Assembly: GCF_023284005.1 (NCBI RefSeq)
Contig: NZ_JAKIKS010000005.1
Span: 1-64,000 of the forward strand
Direction of reading: 5' to 3'
DNA length: 64,000 nt
Source: Shewanella surugensis
GTDB taxonomy: Bacteria > Pseudomonadota > Gammaproteobacteria > Enterobacterales > Shewanellaceae
In this document: positions 56,168-64,000 of the stretch, in pieces
How the letters are laid out: every line of letters begins with the position of its first letter
Numbering within the stretch: the first letter of the stretch is position 1
Notes under the pieces: generated by a model
The model's input: the letters and a program-made list of their open reading frames with translations, nothing else
What the model was told of the DNA's origin: nothing
Database searches by the model: none
Translations under genes and position numbers: made by a program

Positions 56168-57795
56168 TAAGCAACCTGCTGATTAATGACTTCATTCATG
56201 GCTTCAGTCAGTCGAGTGTAGTCTTGAACAAAACGACCACTCACTTGCGCTAACGCAAGCCCCATCTCATTCATAACGCGATTAATTTCTTGCTGCATTG
56301 CCGTATCGATCAGCTTCAATTGAGAATCAACCGCTTCACCCGTTAAGCCGACTTGCTGCTTAATTTGTTCCTCCATGGCATTAAAAGTGCGTTTTGCTTG
56401 GTCAATCTGTTGAGTCGCCGCCTCATCAATCACCTCATTCAGCCTTTGTTGTAATTTATCAGCTGACTTCACCACGCTATCGCGTACATGCTCAGTGTCT
56501 GCGACTAAATTCTGATTCGCCTGCTTCATGGTTGATGTCATCTCTTTTGCATCGACCACTAACGTTTCTATCATGTTACGCATCGTGCTGTTTATTTCGC
56601 TTACCGCATCGTGTAAATGCTGCTTGATGACGTCTGTTTGAGATTGAAGGTGATCTGAGCTCGTTTGTAAGCTTTGATTGGTGCGTGCTGTATTGTCGGT
56701 AAACGCATTGGCAGCCGTATCAATGTTGTTGCTGATCTGTGTTGAGCTTTCAATTAAACGCTCATCGATGCGGGTGATCCCTTTCTCTGTTTCATTGGCA
56801 AATTTATCCAGCAGCTCATTGGATATTTCGGCATGTGTCTTAATGTAATCATCTGAATCTGAAAGGAGTAATTTATAATGATCGCTTGCGGTACTCACTG
56901 CCGAAGCAATATCACTGATCACCCCTTCAACGTGTTGTTGGATCTGTGGAATAGCTGCCACCGCTTTATCACGCATCTGTTTAAATACATCGAGATGACG
57001 TTCAAGTTCTTTGAGCTGATGCTGATTCACTTCCATGACACTTTTAAGCTTGTCCATATATTCAGGGATGGCGCGACTGTGCTCACTAATATGCGCAATT
57101 GACAGCTCAGTGGCATGAATAGACTGCACACCTTGTTCATATTGCAATTGCATCTGCTCTAATTGATTTTTATAGTTTTCTTGCCAATCGACTAATTTAT
57201 GCACCGCCTCATTAAGTTGTTTAAAATTATCACCAAACTGCTCCGTTAAATTATGATTGAAATCATTGATAACCTGCTTCAACGCTTCGATAACTTGCTC
57301 TGTAGCTGATTTAGATAAGGTATCGGCGAAATCTTGCAACTTAAGCCAAAGTTTTTCAGAAAATCCTTCAAAAACAGCTTGCTGATTAACAGCTTGTTCT
57401 TGGGTATTTTTTAGTGAAAATTTTGCATTATCATTAATATCACCCCGAAGGATTTTTAATTGACCAAATAAAGTAGACTCTTCATTCCCCACCAGTGCAT
57501 CTTTTAATTGTTTAATTTCTGATACTTGAGCTTGCATCGCATCAAGGATCGCTTCTGGCGTTGCCTGTGATACGCTCACTTTGGCTTTTTTAGGTTGTAA
57601 AAAAGAAAACGTTGATAAGACTTTAAACACTAACGATGAAAAAATACCCGCCAAACTGGTAATAAACGCGGTTTTAAGGCCATCGAGTAAAGGAGGGATA
57701 CTGGCTTCAATATCCAACTGATTAAAGGCTAATAACCCCAATACAATACCAAAAAAAGTACCAAAAATACCCATTGTGGTCAGCAGCGTAGGCAC
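56167..57795 (-). CDS. zorA: ZorA, MotA-like subunit of Zorya, lacking its first helix
   Basis: The open frame from GTG 57795 encodes 542 residues. It starts with the MotA/ExbB-type membrane helices (TMGIFGTFFGIVLGLLAFNQ; LKTAFITSLAGIFSSLVFKV) and continues as a long cytoplasmic helical tail (about 440 residues, coiled-coil prone) typical of ZorA. The usual N-terminus with the first membrane helix lies just upstream in the same frame but is cut off by a TAA at 57801-57799. Without it the ZorA pentamer should lack one membrane helix per subunit. Unless the stop is read through or is a sequencing error, this Zorya system is probably inactive. Confidence 0.88.
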   Translation of the reverse strand: MPTLLTTMGIFGTFFGIVLGLLAFNQLDIEASIPPLLDGLKTAFITSLAGIFSSLVFKVLSTFSFLQPKKAKVSVSQATPEAILDAMQAQVSEIKQLKDALVGNEESTLFGQLKILRGDINDNAKFSLKNTQEQAVNQQAVFEGFSEKLWLKLQDFADTLSKSATEQVIEALKQVINDFNHNLTEQFGDNFKQLNEAVHKLVDWQENYKNQLEQMQLQYEQGVQSIHATELSIAHISEHSRAIPEYMDKLKSVMEVNQHQLKELERHLDVFKQMRDKAVAAIPQIQQHVEGVISDIASAVSTASDHYKLLLSDSDDYIKTHAEISNELLDKFANETEKGITRIDERLIESSTQISNNIDTAANAFTDNTARTNQSLQTSSDHLQSQTDVIKQHLHDAVSEINSTMRNMIETLVVDAKEMTSTMKQANQNLVADTEHVRDSVVKSADKLQQRLNEVIDEAATQQIDQAKRTFNAMEEQIKQQVGLTGEAVDSQLKLIDTAMQQEINRVMNEMGLALAQVSGRFVQDYTRLTEAMNEVINQQVA

Positions 57796-57798
57796 GTA

Positions 57799-57933
57799 TT
57801 AAACAAAGGCGCTATGCTTATTTTTATGCGTAAACCAGAGGCCTAAGATAAAAATGATCATCATCATGATCAACATAAGACCATTGACTGAATTTGGTTC
57901 AATACCCCGTAATCCGTTTTCTATCGTTTCCAT
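57799..57933 (-). pseudogene. zorA: N-terminal piece of zorA ending in an in-frame stop
   Basis: ATG 57933 reads METIENGLRGIEPNSVNGLM, then LIMMMIIFILGLWFTHKNKH and SAFV, followed by TAA and, in the same frame, YVPTLLTTMGIFGTFFGI. This is the missing first membrane helix of ZorA. A single C-to-T change (CAA to TAA, Gln) would explain the stop. A ribosome site GAGGG precedes ATG 57933, showing this is the original gene start. Confidence 0.85.
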
Positions 57934-58661
57934 ATTGAATGTTACCCTCTTCCATTAAACGAACTATTATTCCTGAGATCTAAGAGTGGCATCATTGATC
58001 GTGATTTTAATACGAAAACAGACCCTTTTAATTCATATTTCGTAATAAGAGAGAAACAGACAACGACACAGACTATCACTTCGCGAAACAATAGAGTGAC
58101 GGTGTTTTCTTTGTAAAACAATCTAACGTATTTTATTGAGCACCAAACCTTCATTAAGGTAAAGATAATAAACAATACCAATCAGTTAATGCTATCAATA
58201 AACTTTCATCTAAGCATCAGCCATTTATACTAAAACCTTTCATATCATCACTTTTACTCACCACACTCACCTTCTCCTTTAGCCCTTCCAATGGCAACAC
58301 CCACACAAAACTCAGTGTTACCAACAAGCCCAATTAGAAGCAACCCGCTATCTTTAAGATCCCCCCATCGAAATTGCTGAAATGCATTCAACAAATCATG
58401 TGAAACGTATAGGGATATACGGTTAGCTTTCGCGGGATAGGACATCCCATCGGAAGTGTTAATGATTTTTTAGTAAGCATGAAGCCCGTAATTAACTGCA
58501 TGTAATTTCGTCTGGGCGTTATGGAGGTCATTAGAGGGAGAAGGCCAATATCATGGCCTCTATGAGCGAGAGACTGGGCCGTTCTTTAGCATCCTTGCTA
58601 CCACGGCATTCGTAAATCCGTTTACAGCAGATCGAACTGGCCTTTAGATAGGGATATCGTT

Positions 58662-58713
58662 AAGGACGAGCAGTCCTCCTTGCCCCGGTGTGGATGGGGA
58701 TCCACGACCTTAG
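58662..58713. repeat. Two-hairpin repeat, copy 1
   Basis: The block 'aaggacgagcagtcctcct' is followed by 'gtgtggatggggatccac' and 'gaccttagc'. It contains the hairpins AGGAC-GAGCA-GTCCT and GTGGAT-GGGG-ATCCAC. Almost the same 52 bases recur at 59,235-59,287. Confidence 0.85.
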
Positions 58714-59234
58714 CTTCAGCGCAGGTGAAAATAACACTACACTTTACCCACACCAGATAAATCCAATGATAAAATGTATCCACTTTCATTTGAAAACCTC
58801 CCTACTCTGGCTCTTAAACATGGACCTTGTTGCCATATTAAACGCATCAAATATGAACACCAATAAATCGAAGAGATCCACTGCTTTGGCTTTTCAAGAT
58901 AAGTGTGAATACAAGAATAACCATCGGAAACAGGGAGGTTTTCGTCTGAGCCTATAGGAACATATCCACGGCGCGTTATTTTTGTATTTACACATAAGCC
59001 TGTCGCAGGCAATAAGTACAGTTAACCAATGTAATCCAAAAACACTAACGGATTACCACATTTACCCATCGGAGTAACTTTAACTTTTCGATAAAAAATA
59101 GTGTGATTAAGACAGGATGTCGAAATAGCCTTAGTTGAGCCACGGACGGCAAATATGAGGCGGTAACTATTTTTGTTCATCGAAAATTGAAGTGCTTCTA
59201 CTCCGTCGGGCGTTATGGAGGTTATTAGGAGGAT

Positions 59235-59287
59235 AAGGACGAGCAGTCCTCCTAATCCCAGTGTGGATGGGAATCCACGACCTTAGC
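59235..59287. repeat. Two-hairpin repeat, copy 2
   Basis: Near-identical to 58,662-58,713, with both hairpins kept although the loop and linker bases differ (GGGA loop; 'aatccca' for 'tgccccg'). Compensated conservation suggests the structure matters or that the duplication is recent. An outer TAAGG/CCTTA pairing could close the whole block. Confidence 0.85.
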
Positions 59288-59404
59288 CCGCTGCAAGCGA
59301 TAAATACTAATAAGATCATGATTAACAACAGAGTAAACTCAACAAGGTGACACGTGGAGATAGGAATTTCATAGAAAATGTATTCGCTTTCATTTGAAAG
59401 CAAA

Positions 59405-59427
59405 AAAGCGACCTTAAAGGTCGCTTT
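59405..59427 (-). terminator. Terminator following the tRNA-Ser remnant
   Basis: AAAGCGACC/GGTCGCTTT with a TTAAA loop is followed by a T run on the minus strand (A run at 59,402-59,407 on plus). It lies ten bases after the CCA end of the tRNA fragment, the usual place for a tRNA terminator. Confidence 0.8.
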
Positions 59428-59436
59428 CTCAAAATA

Positions 59437-59470
59437 TGGCGGTGAGGGAGGGATTCGAACCCTCCACGTG
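59437..59470 (-). tRNA. 3' fragment of tRNA-Ser, likely attachment site
   Basis: Read on the minus strand, GGAGGGTTCGAATCCCTC is a T-arm and CCTCACCGCCA is the acceptor 3' strand with discriminator G and CCA, as in tRNA-Ser. The anticodon arm, variable arm and 5' half are absent; foreign sequence begins just upstream. A 3' tRNA duplicate followed by the native terminator is what remains at the far end of an element integrated into a tRNA gene. Not a functional tRNA. Confidence 0.8.
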
Positions 59471-59534
59471 GGAATGTTAAACCCATAAACAACTGATAAC
59501 ATTATGTTTATACTTTTTAAAAATTAACAAAAGT

Positions 59535-59581
59535 GGTCTAAATCGGTCTGTTTTGGCTTTTCACTAGACCAAATTTAGACC
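59535..59581. promoter_or_regulatory. Inverted GGTCTAAAT repeats, possible integrase arm sites
   Basis: GGTCTAAAT (59,535-59,543) is repeated inverted as ATTTAGACC (59,573-59,581), and a second shorter pair, GGTCT (59,545-59,549) and AGACC (59,566-59,570), is nested inside. Located 65-110 bases from the tRNA-derived core, they resemble arm-type binding sites of tyrosine recombinases. No integrase gene is within the window. Confidence 0.5.
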
Positions 59582-59812
59582 ATTTTAGTCCTAGAGTTTC
59601 CTAAGTGTTCCAGCAGAACAAATCCTAGGATGTATGAACATAAAGGACTGTACAATGCGTAATTTTACAGCCCAGAAACACACCGTTTAAACGTCAATTC
59701 CACTTAATGACTTGCTATCATGATGGATTAAGTGATAGAAACACTGCAATACAATACATAGGGGTTAGCATTGTGCCTTTGCTACCCCACTTTTAATAAG
59801 TAAAACAAACCT

Positions 59813-62014
59813 ATGTCATTGACCAATACTCAACCAAGACACGCCGACCATCAACCTATGGTTCATCTACAGGGTTCTGTTGAGCGCGTAACCTTCCACA
59901 GTGAAGAAAGTGGTTTCTTCGTGATCCGCGTCAAATGTAAAGGGCAACTGGATTTAGTGACAATGACGGGCAGTGCCCCCTCTATCACACCAGGTGAATT
60001 TGTGGATGCGGCGGGCGTTTGGTTTAACGATCATCGTCACGGAGTACAATTTCAGGTCAAACAGATTAAGACTGTCACGCCCAATACGATTGAAGGCATT
60101 GAAAAGTATCTCGGTTCGGGGATGGTAAAAGGCATTGGTCCTCATTTTGCCAAACGCTTAGTCAAAGCCTTTGGTGAAGATGTTTTTGACATTATTGAAC
60201 AAGATCCGAGTCGTTTATTAGAACTTGACGGCATTGGTAAAAAACGGCGTGAAAAAATCACTTCAGCTTGGTCTGAACAGAAAGTCATCCGCGAAATCAT
60301 GGTCTTTCTTCAATCTCATGGTGTCGGTACCGCCAGAGCAGTCCGCATTTATAAAACCTACGGTGATAAATCGGTGGCTAAGGTGTCCGAAAACCCTTAT
60401 CGACTAGCGCTAGATATACACGGTATAGGCTTTAAAACCGCTGACGAACTCGCTCAACAATTAGGGATTGACCGTGAGTCACTCATTCGGGCACAAGCGG
60501 GAGTACGCCATGTGTTACAGGAAACATCAGGCCAAGGCCATTGTGCTCAACCCCATGATTCTCTGATAGCCGATGCGGTTAAACTTCTCGAAATCCCTGA
60601 AGACACCATCAAACAAGCCATTTCGTGTGAAGTCAATGAACAACGACTCACACCTGAAGTGATAAATGATATACCGTGTCTTTTTTTAGCCCCCCTTTAT
60701 CGCGCCGAATTAGGTGTTTCAAATCATGTGATGCGCTTATTGAGAGGTCAAAGTGCTTGGGCTCAAATCCCCATTAACAAGGCCATTCAGTGGGTCGAAA
60801 AAAAGAACGAAATGAGTTTATCTCAGTCACAAAAAGTTGCTGTAGAGCAAGCCATCAAACATAAGTTTTGTATTGTAACGGGTGGCCCTGGTGTCGGAAA
60901 GACCACGACCGTTAATAGTATACTGAAAATTATTAAAGCGAAAAATGCCAAAGTCTTACTCTGTGCACCAACCGGACGAGCGGCTAAACGACTGGCTGAA
61001 TCAACAGGCGAATCTGCCATTACCATCCATCGACTGCTTGAATTTGATCCTAGTGAATTTGATTTTAAACACAATGCCGAAAACCCATTAGAAGCCGATC
61101 TATTAATTGTCGATGAAAGCTCAATGGTGGATGTGGTGTTGATGAATCAATTACTTCGTGCTGTTCCAGACGAATGTGCCGTCATATTAGTCGGTGATAT
61201 CGATCAATTACCCTCTGTTGGACCAGGCTCTGTGCTAAGAGATTTAATAAGTTCTGAGCAAATCCCCGTAGCAAGGTTAACCGAGATATTCCGTCAAGCG
61301 GCCACATCGCAAATCATTACCGGTGCTCATGATATTAATAAAGGCAAAGCCCCCAAGGAGACCCCCAAAGGCGCGGAAACTGACTTTTTCTATATCCAAG
61401 GTGATGAGCCAGAAGAGCTTTTCCACAAACTCATGATGGTAGTGACGCAACGACTCCCGCAAAAATTTGGTTTAGATCCAGTTAATGATATTCAAGTGTT
61501 AGCCCCAATGAATCGAGGAGGCTTAGGGGCGCGTAGTTTAAATATTGCACTGCAAGAAGCCCTGAATCCCAATGCCCATCCCAAAGTGACCCGTTTTGGC
61601 TGGACTTATGCCCCAGGGGATAAAGTCATTCAAACCGTCAATAACTATGACAAAGAAGTGTTTAACGGTGATATTGGTCGAGTCACCAGTGTGGATATTG
61701 AAGACAATGAATTATTCATTGAATTTGATGGCCGTGAGGTACTGTATGCCTTTAATGAACTGGATGAAGTTTCACTAGCTTACGCTATATCCATTCATAA
61801 AAGTCAGGGTTCAGAATACCCTTGTGTGGTGATCCCCATGGCGATGCAACATTACATGTTGTTAGAGAGAAACCTGCTCTATACAGGCGTCACACGTGGT
61901 AAGCAGCTTGTGGTGCTTTTAGGGCAACACAAGGCAGTGACCATGGCGGCAAGAACCGTGACCTCCAAAAAACGTTTAACCAACCTTCAAAGCAGGCTAA
62001 AAAAACATGCTTAA
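59813..62014 (+). CDS. recD2: RecD2-type SF1 DNA helicase
   Basis: 733 residues. An OB-fold (residues 17-90) and helix-hairpin-helix region (95-215) precede the SF1B motor. Motifs seen: Walker [11 protein letters not shown] (357-366), [10 protein letters not shown], DEExx as [30 protein letters not shown], and the late [18 protein letters not shown] and [17 protein letters not shown]. RecD2 unwinds DNA 5' to 3' and helps repair; it is independent of RecBCD. The ribosome site before ATG 59813 is weak. Its place beside an attachment site leaves open whether it is a core or an element gene. Confidence 0.93.
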   Translation: MSLTNTQPRHADHQPMVHLQGSVERVTFHSEESGFFVIRVKCKGQLDLVTMTGSAPSITPGEFVDAAGVWFNDHRHGVQFQVKQIKTVTPNTIEGIEKYLGSGMVKGIGPHFAKRLVKAFGEDVFDIIEQDPSRLLELDGIGKKRREKITSAWSEQKVIREIMVFLQSHGVGTARAVRIYKTYGDKSVAKVSENPYRLALDIHGIGFKTADELAQQLGIDRESLIRAQAGVRHVLQETSGQGHCAQPHDSLIADAVKLLEIPEDTIKQAISCEVNEQRLTPEVINDIPCLFLAPLYRAELGVSNHVMRLLRGQSAWAQIPINKAIQWVEKKNEMSLSQSQKVAVEQAIKHKFCIVTGGPGVGKTTTVNSILKIIKAKNAKVLLCAPTGRAAKRLAESTGESAITIHRLLEFDPSEFDFKHNAENPLEADLLIVDESSMVDVVLMNQLLRAVPDECAVILVGDIDQLPSVGPGSVLRDLISSEQIPVARLTEIFRQAATSQIITGAHDINKGKAPKETPKGAETDFFYIQGDEPEELFHKLMMVVTQRLPQKFGLDPVNDIQVLAPMNRGGLGARSLNIALQEALNPNAHPKVTRFGWTYAPGDKVIQTVNNYDKEVFNGDIGRVTSVDIEDNELFIEFDGREVLYAFNELDEVSLAYAISIHKSQGSEYPCVVIPMAMQHYMLLERNLLYTGVTRGKQLVVLLGQHKAVTMAARTVTSKKRLTNLQSRLKKHA

Positions 62015-62243
62015 TGTGAGTTATCACTCTTGAGACTCAAAACAAAATAAGCAGTTTCCTAAATGCTCCGCCAGAACTATCCTGACATATAGGTACAGTT
62101 TAATTCTTAGGTTGCTGAATGAACTAAATAAGCCAAAATTACAGAATTGTTAGGAAAATAGTCACATCTTTAATTCATGTTTATACTTGTGTACATACCA
62201 ACCAAGTCAAAGGCTGCTCTACAGAGCAACATAGTGATAACTT

Positions 62244-62648
62244 ATGGAATGCAAAGAAAAAATATCCAGAGCAAGAAATGCAGGAACAGTTCCTGAAATA
62301 TTTGATGACTTATCTATCAATCTGGCATCTCTGGACGAGCTTAATTATGTGAAAATCTACAATGGAAAAATTCTAGCGTCCAATTATCTCAGTGATAATG
62401 GAAAAAAACAGCCTGTTACACAGCTCGGTATGAAGGATATTGTTGGTGTTGAATTACTTGTAGATGCTTCCTCTAAAGTCATTCAATTTTTTTCACTTAC
62501 ATCTTCAATAAAAGGGGGAGGAGAAAAAATAGTAAATGCTGTTTTTGAGTCTATCCCAAATAATTGGACCGCTGTTGTGGTTATGGATTCGAGTGGGGGC
62601 TTCTGGCAATTAATGCGTCAACGATATCCAACGTTAATCATTATGTGA
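62244..62648 (+). CDS. Hypothetical protein with GNAT-like C-terminal half
   Basis: 134 residues. The C-terminal half has an order reminiscent of GNAT enzymes: a strand (SKVIQFFSLTSSI), a loop KGGGEKI in place of the acetyl-CoA loop, a helix (VNAVFESIP), a strand (WTAVVVMDS) and a final helix (GGFWQLMRQRYPTLIIM). The usual Q/R-x-x-G-x-G is altered, so binding of acetyl-CoA is uncertain. The ribosome site is weak. It may be an antitoxin-like or accessory protein of the putative integrated element. Confidence 0.5.
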   Translation: MECKEKISRARNAGTVPEIFDDLSINLASLDELNYVKIYNGKILASNYLSDNGKKQPVTQLGMKDIVGVELLVDASSKVIQFFSLTSSIKGGGEKIVNAVFESIPNNWTAVVVMDSSGGFWQLMRQRYPTLIIM

Positions 62649-62749
62649 ACATAATAAGAGCAAATGAAGTATAAAAGTCGCTTCATATGCTCTCTGCAAT
62701 GAAATGTCGCTTTCTTAAGTCAATTTCACTTTAAATTCATTCAACATAT

Positions 62750-63427
62750 TCAATCTATTACCTCTTTATATCCCATTTGTGTGTAACCGTACTGTTGATA
62801 CAACTTAAAAAATGCAGCGGCTAATTTAGTCTGGTTGTCACCTATCATGACTGTGTTCATTTTCTTTTTATATTTCGCTAATAGTATATCTTTATGACAT
62901 TGATCAAATACTAGTGCTGAACCTGAAGTCATATTAAAATCATTGAATTCAATGATCCGTGAATACAAAATAAAGTTTTTAATCATTTGACTAGAGCTCA
63001 ATCCAAAATCGACTATATGAATATTATCTCTATCAGGATGCATCAAGTCATGAAGTTCAATCGTTTTTTCTGTACAATTTACACTGATCACCTCATAAAG
63101 TGAACTTGTTGATGATAAACAAGACTTTATGATTAAACTGTCTTCTTGAGATACATCCCTATTTTTATCCCAGTATGCACTCACTAAATTTTGTCCATGT
63201 TTATTCTTATAATCATGGACCATAAAATCATAACATCTATCCATATCGTCATCAGCAGACAGAGACACCTTGTTATTTTTCAACACCCCTAAAGCTCTCA
63301 AAGCGATCTTCATATCATTAGAATCAAGCTCTTCTAGAAACTTATTATTCAATTCCATACCGACTTGTCTATATTTTTCATATTGTTTGAAAATTGAATC
63401 ATCACAGGACATTTGTAAATTTCTCAT
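62750..63427 (-). CDS. Hypothetical protein (225-230 aa)
   Basis: No family is assigned with certainty. The N-terminal half is helical and acidic (YEKYRQVGMELNNKFLEELD, KIALRALGVLKN). The middle is beta-rich (SLYEVISVNCTEKTIELHDL, then FILYSRIIEFNDFNMTSGSA), an order that recalls the domain found in some SEC-C-motif proteins, although no SEC-C zinc motif is present. ATG 63427 or GTG 63442 could start translation. It is convergent with the previous gene and lies within the putative element. Confidence 0.55.
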   Translation of the reverse strand: MRNLQMSCDDSIFKQYEKYRQVGMELNNKFLEELDSNDMKIALRALGVLKNNKVSLSADDDMDRCYDFMVHDYKNKHGQNLVSAYWDKNRDVSQEDSLIIKSCLSSTSSLYEVISVNCTEKTIELHDLMHPDRDNIHIVDFGLSSSQMIKNFILYSRIIEFNDFNMTSGSALVFDQCHKDILLAKYKKKMNTVMIGDNQTKLAAAFFKLYQQYGYTQMGYKEVID

Positions 63428-63506
63428 ATTAATTGATGTCACCCTACAGCTAACAGTCAGCCTGGAAGGGCTTAGATAGCTTAACTTTTTTCTATTCTAA
63501 AACAAA

Positions 63507-64000
63507 TCAATTCAAACTAACTAACCCTAAAGCCAGTCGTTTTTTAGAAAACCGCAGGCTCAATTCGACCTTTTTATTCTCGATAAGTTCTATTTTACTT
63601 TTCTTCTCAGCCTTTGAAAACTGACTAGCTTCTACCGCCCGCTTCTTCTTGTTCAATTGCTGTAAGGCTTTTTCAACGCCTGACGCATAGGCCTGCAGCG
63701 TTAGCTCATTTTTATACTTAGCGATAAAGTCAGATCTATCCTGACCGGATAACAGCTTCAAGTCTGCTTTGTAGCCCGCTAACACGTCTTTTGCGGTATA
63801 AAACTCACCAATCGATGCCTTGTGATATAACTGTTTATAAAAGCGTCTGACAAAAGGCAGATCATTACGCTCAACCGTCTCACCGCTTTTGACATTCGCC
63901 CCCAAAGATTGCAAACGAAGAGCAAACTGTAATACTCCACCACCCATAAACTTAAGCATATGCTCAACCGATTGCGGTGCAATATCAATGCCGCCAGAGC
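63507..64000 (-). CDS. LPD38-type phage/mobile-element protein, C-terminal part
   Basis: The frame is open to the window edge and ends at 63507; 164 C-terminal residues are visible. GGIDIAPQSVEHMLKFMGGG and VLQFALRL fit the LPD38-type domain found at the end of very large polyvalent proteins of phages and conjugative elements. The remainder is a helical, Lys-rich tail (QLNKKKRAVEASQFSKAEKK). Decayed copies of the same tail lie at 1,572-1,625 and 17,474-17,670. An apparent start at 63959 is internal. The family call rests on a short stretch. Confidence 0.65.
   Translation of the reverse strand, partial: SGGIDIAPQSVEHMLKFMGGGVLQFALRLQSLGANVKSGETVERNDLPFVRRFYKQLYHKASIGEFYTAKDVLAGYKADLKLLSGQDRSDFIAKYKNELTLQAYASGVEKALQQLNKKKRAVEASQFSKAEKKSKIELIENKKVELSLRFSKKRLALGLVSLN

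Larger units (their letters stand above)
57934..59404. other. Gene-poor stretch between zorA and the tRNA remnant
   Basis: No open frame here has a believable start and family. Two copies of a two-hairpin block are present (58,662-58,713 and 59,235-59,287), and the phrase 'gcgttatggaggt(c/t)attag' occurs twice (near 58,517 and 59,210). The region looks like accumulated non-coding repeats next to an integration site. Confidence 0.45.

Noticed and set aside
57942-58445. Two minus-strand ORFs of 79 and 63 codons upstream of zorA
   Set aside because: No family, poor starts and odd composition; considered chance frames.
59167-59502. 111-codon ORF covering the tRNA remnant
   Set aside because: It translates the two-hairpin repeat, the terminator and the tRNA fragment, which are non-coding.
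59437-59530. Complete tRNA gene
   Set aside because: Only the T-arm and 3' acceptor strand fit; no anticodon stem or matching 5' acceptor strand is found within 95 bases.

Overview
This window looks like part of an AT-rich gammaproteobacterial chromosome, most likely Shewanella or a close relative. The best support is the block fadR, nhaB, dsbB (fadR divergent from the other two), the tamA-tamB pair, and BetT, YbdL-like, YafP-like and CBS-domain proteins of gammaproteobacterial type. No complete tRNA or rRNA gene was found. Pseudogenes are unusually frequent: gspD, mrr, hsdR, a second DUF1016 gene, an N-acetyltransferase, a methyltransferase, an IS256-type transposase, a YWTD-propeller fragment and others. 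This suggests ongoing gene loss and frequent local transfer.

Left part (1-23,000). A DUF4157 (eCIS-associated) protein with a shifted N-terminus is followed by a methionine-type aminotransferase and an exported M20 peptidase. Dispersed intergenic repeats and gene tails lie between them. Next come an unassigned 371-residue protein, two small genes, and a multicopper oxidase carrying an outer-membrane-barrel-like C-terminal extension. At 12.6-17.0 kb a minus-strand operon encodes two paralogous large proteins with a GNAT-like core on either side of a CesT-type chaperone. This looks like an effector-chaperone-effector unit of a type III secretion system whose apparatus is not in the window. Metabolic and membrane genes follow (DUF4386-like, GNAT, isochorismatase-like, CBS).

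Middle (23,000-42,800). This is mostly core genome: tamA-tamB (translocation and assembly module), a secreted matrixin-type protease, a GAP/LysE-like membrane protein, a decayed type II secretin (gspD) next to a cluster of DNA hairpins, betT, fadR, nhaB and dsbB. After dsbB lies a small antagonism region. It holds a second DUF4157 protein with a different C-terminal domain containing a second HELGH motif, a 75-residue partner ORF, and a double-glycine-leader bacteriocin-like peptide. A broken methyltransferase and a lipoprotein follow.

Right part (42,800-64,000). A defence island runs on the minus strand: zorA-zorB-zorE (Zorya type II), then hsdM, a DUF1016 nuclease, hsdS, a SWIM zinc-finger protein, a broken DUF1016 copy, a frameshifted hsdR and an mrr remnant. 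Several defence genes carry one or two simple lesions (zorA has an in-frame stop), while hsdM and hsdS look intact, so methylation may persist without restriction. The DUF1016 gene between hsdM and hsdS is flanked by a duplicated hsdM 3' end, as if inserted as a cassette. At 59.44 kb the 3' end of a tRNA-Ser, followed by its terminator, marks an attachment site. Inverted repeats beside it resemble integrase arm sites. The orientation suggests an integrated element starting there and running rightwards through recD2 and hypothetical genes to a phage-like LPD38-type protein cut by the window edge. Old tails of the same LPD38-type gene lie at 1.6 and 17.5 kb.
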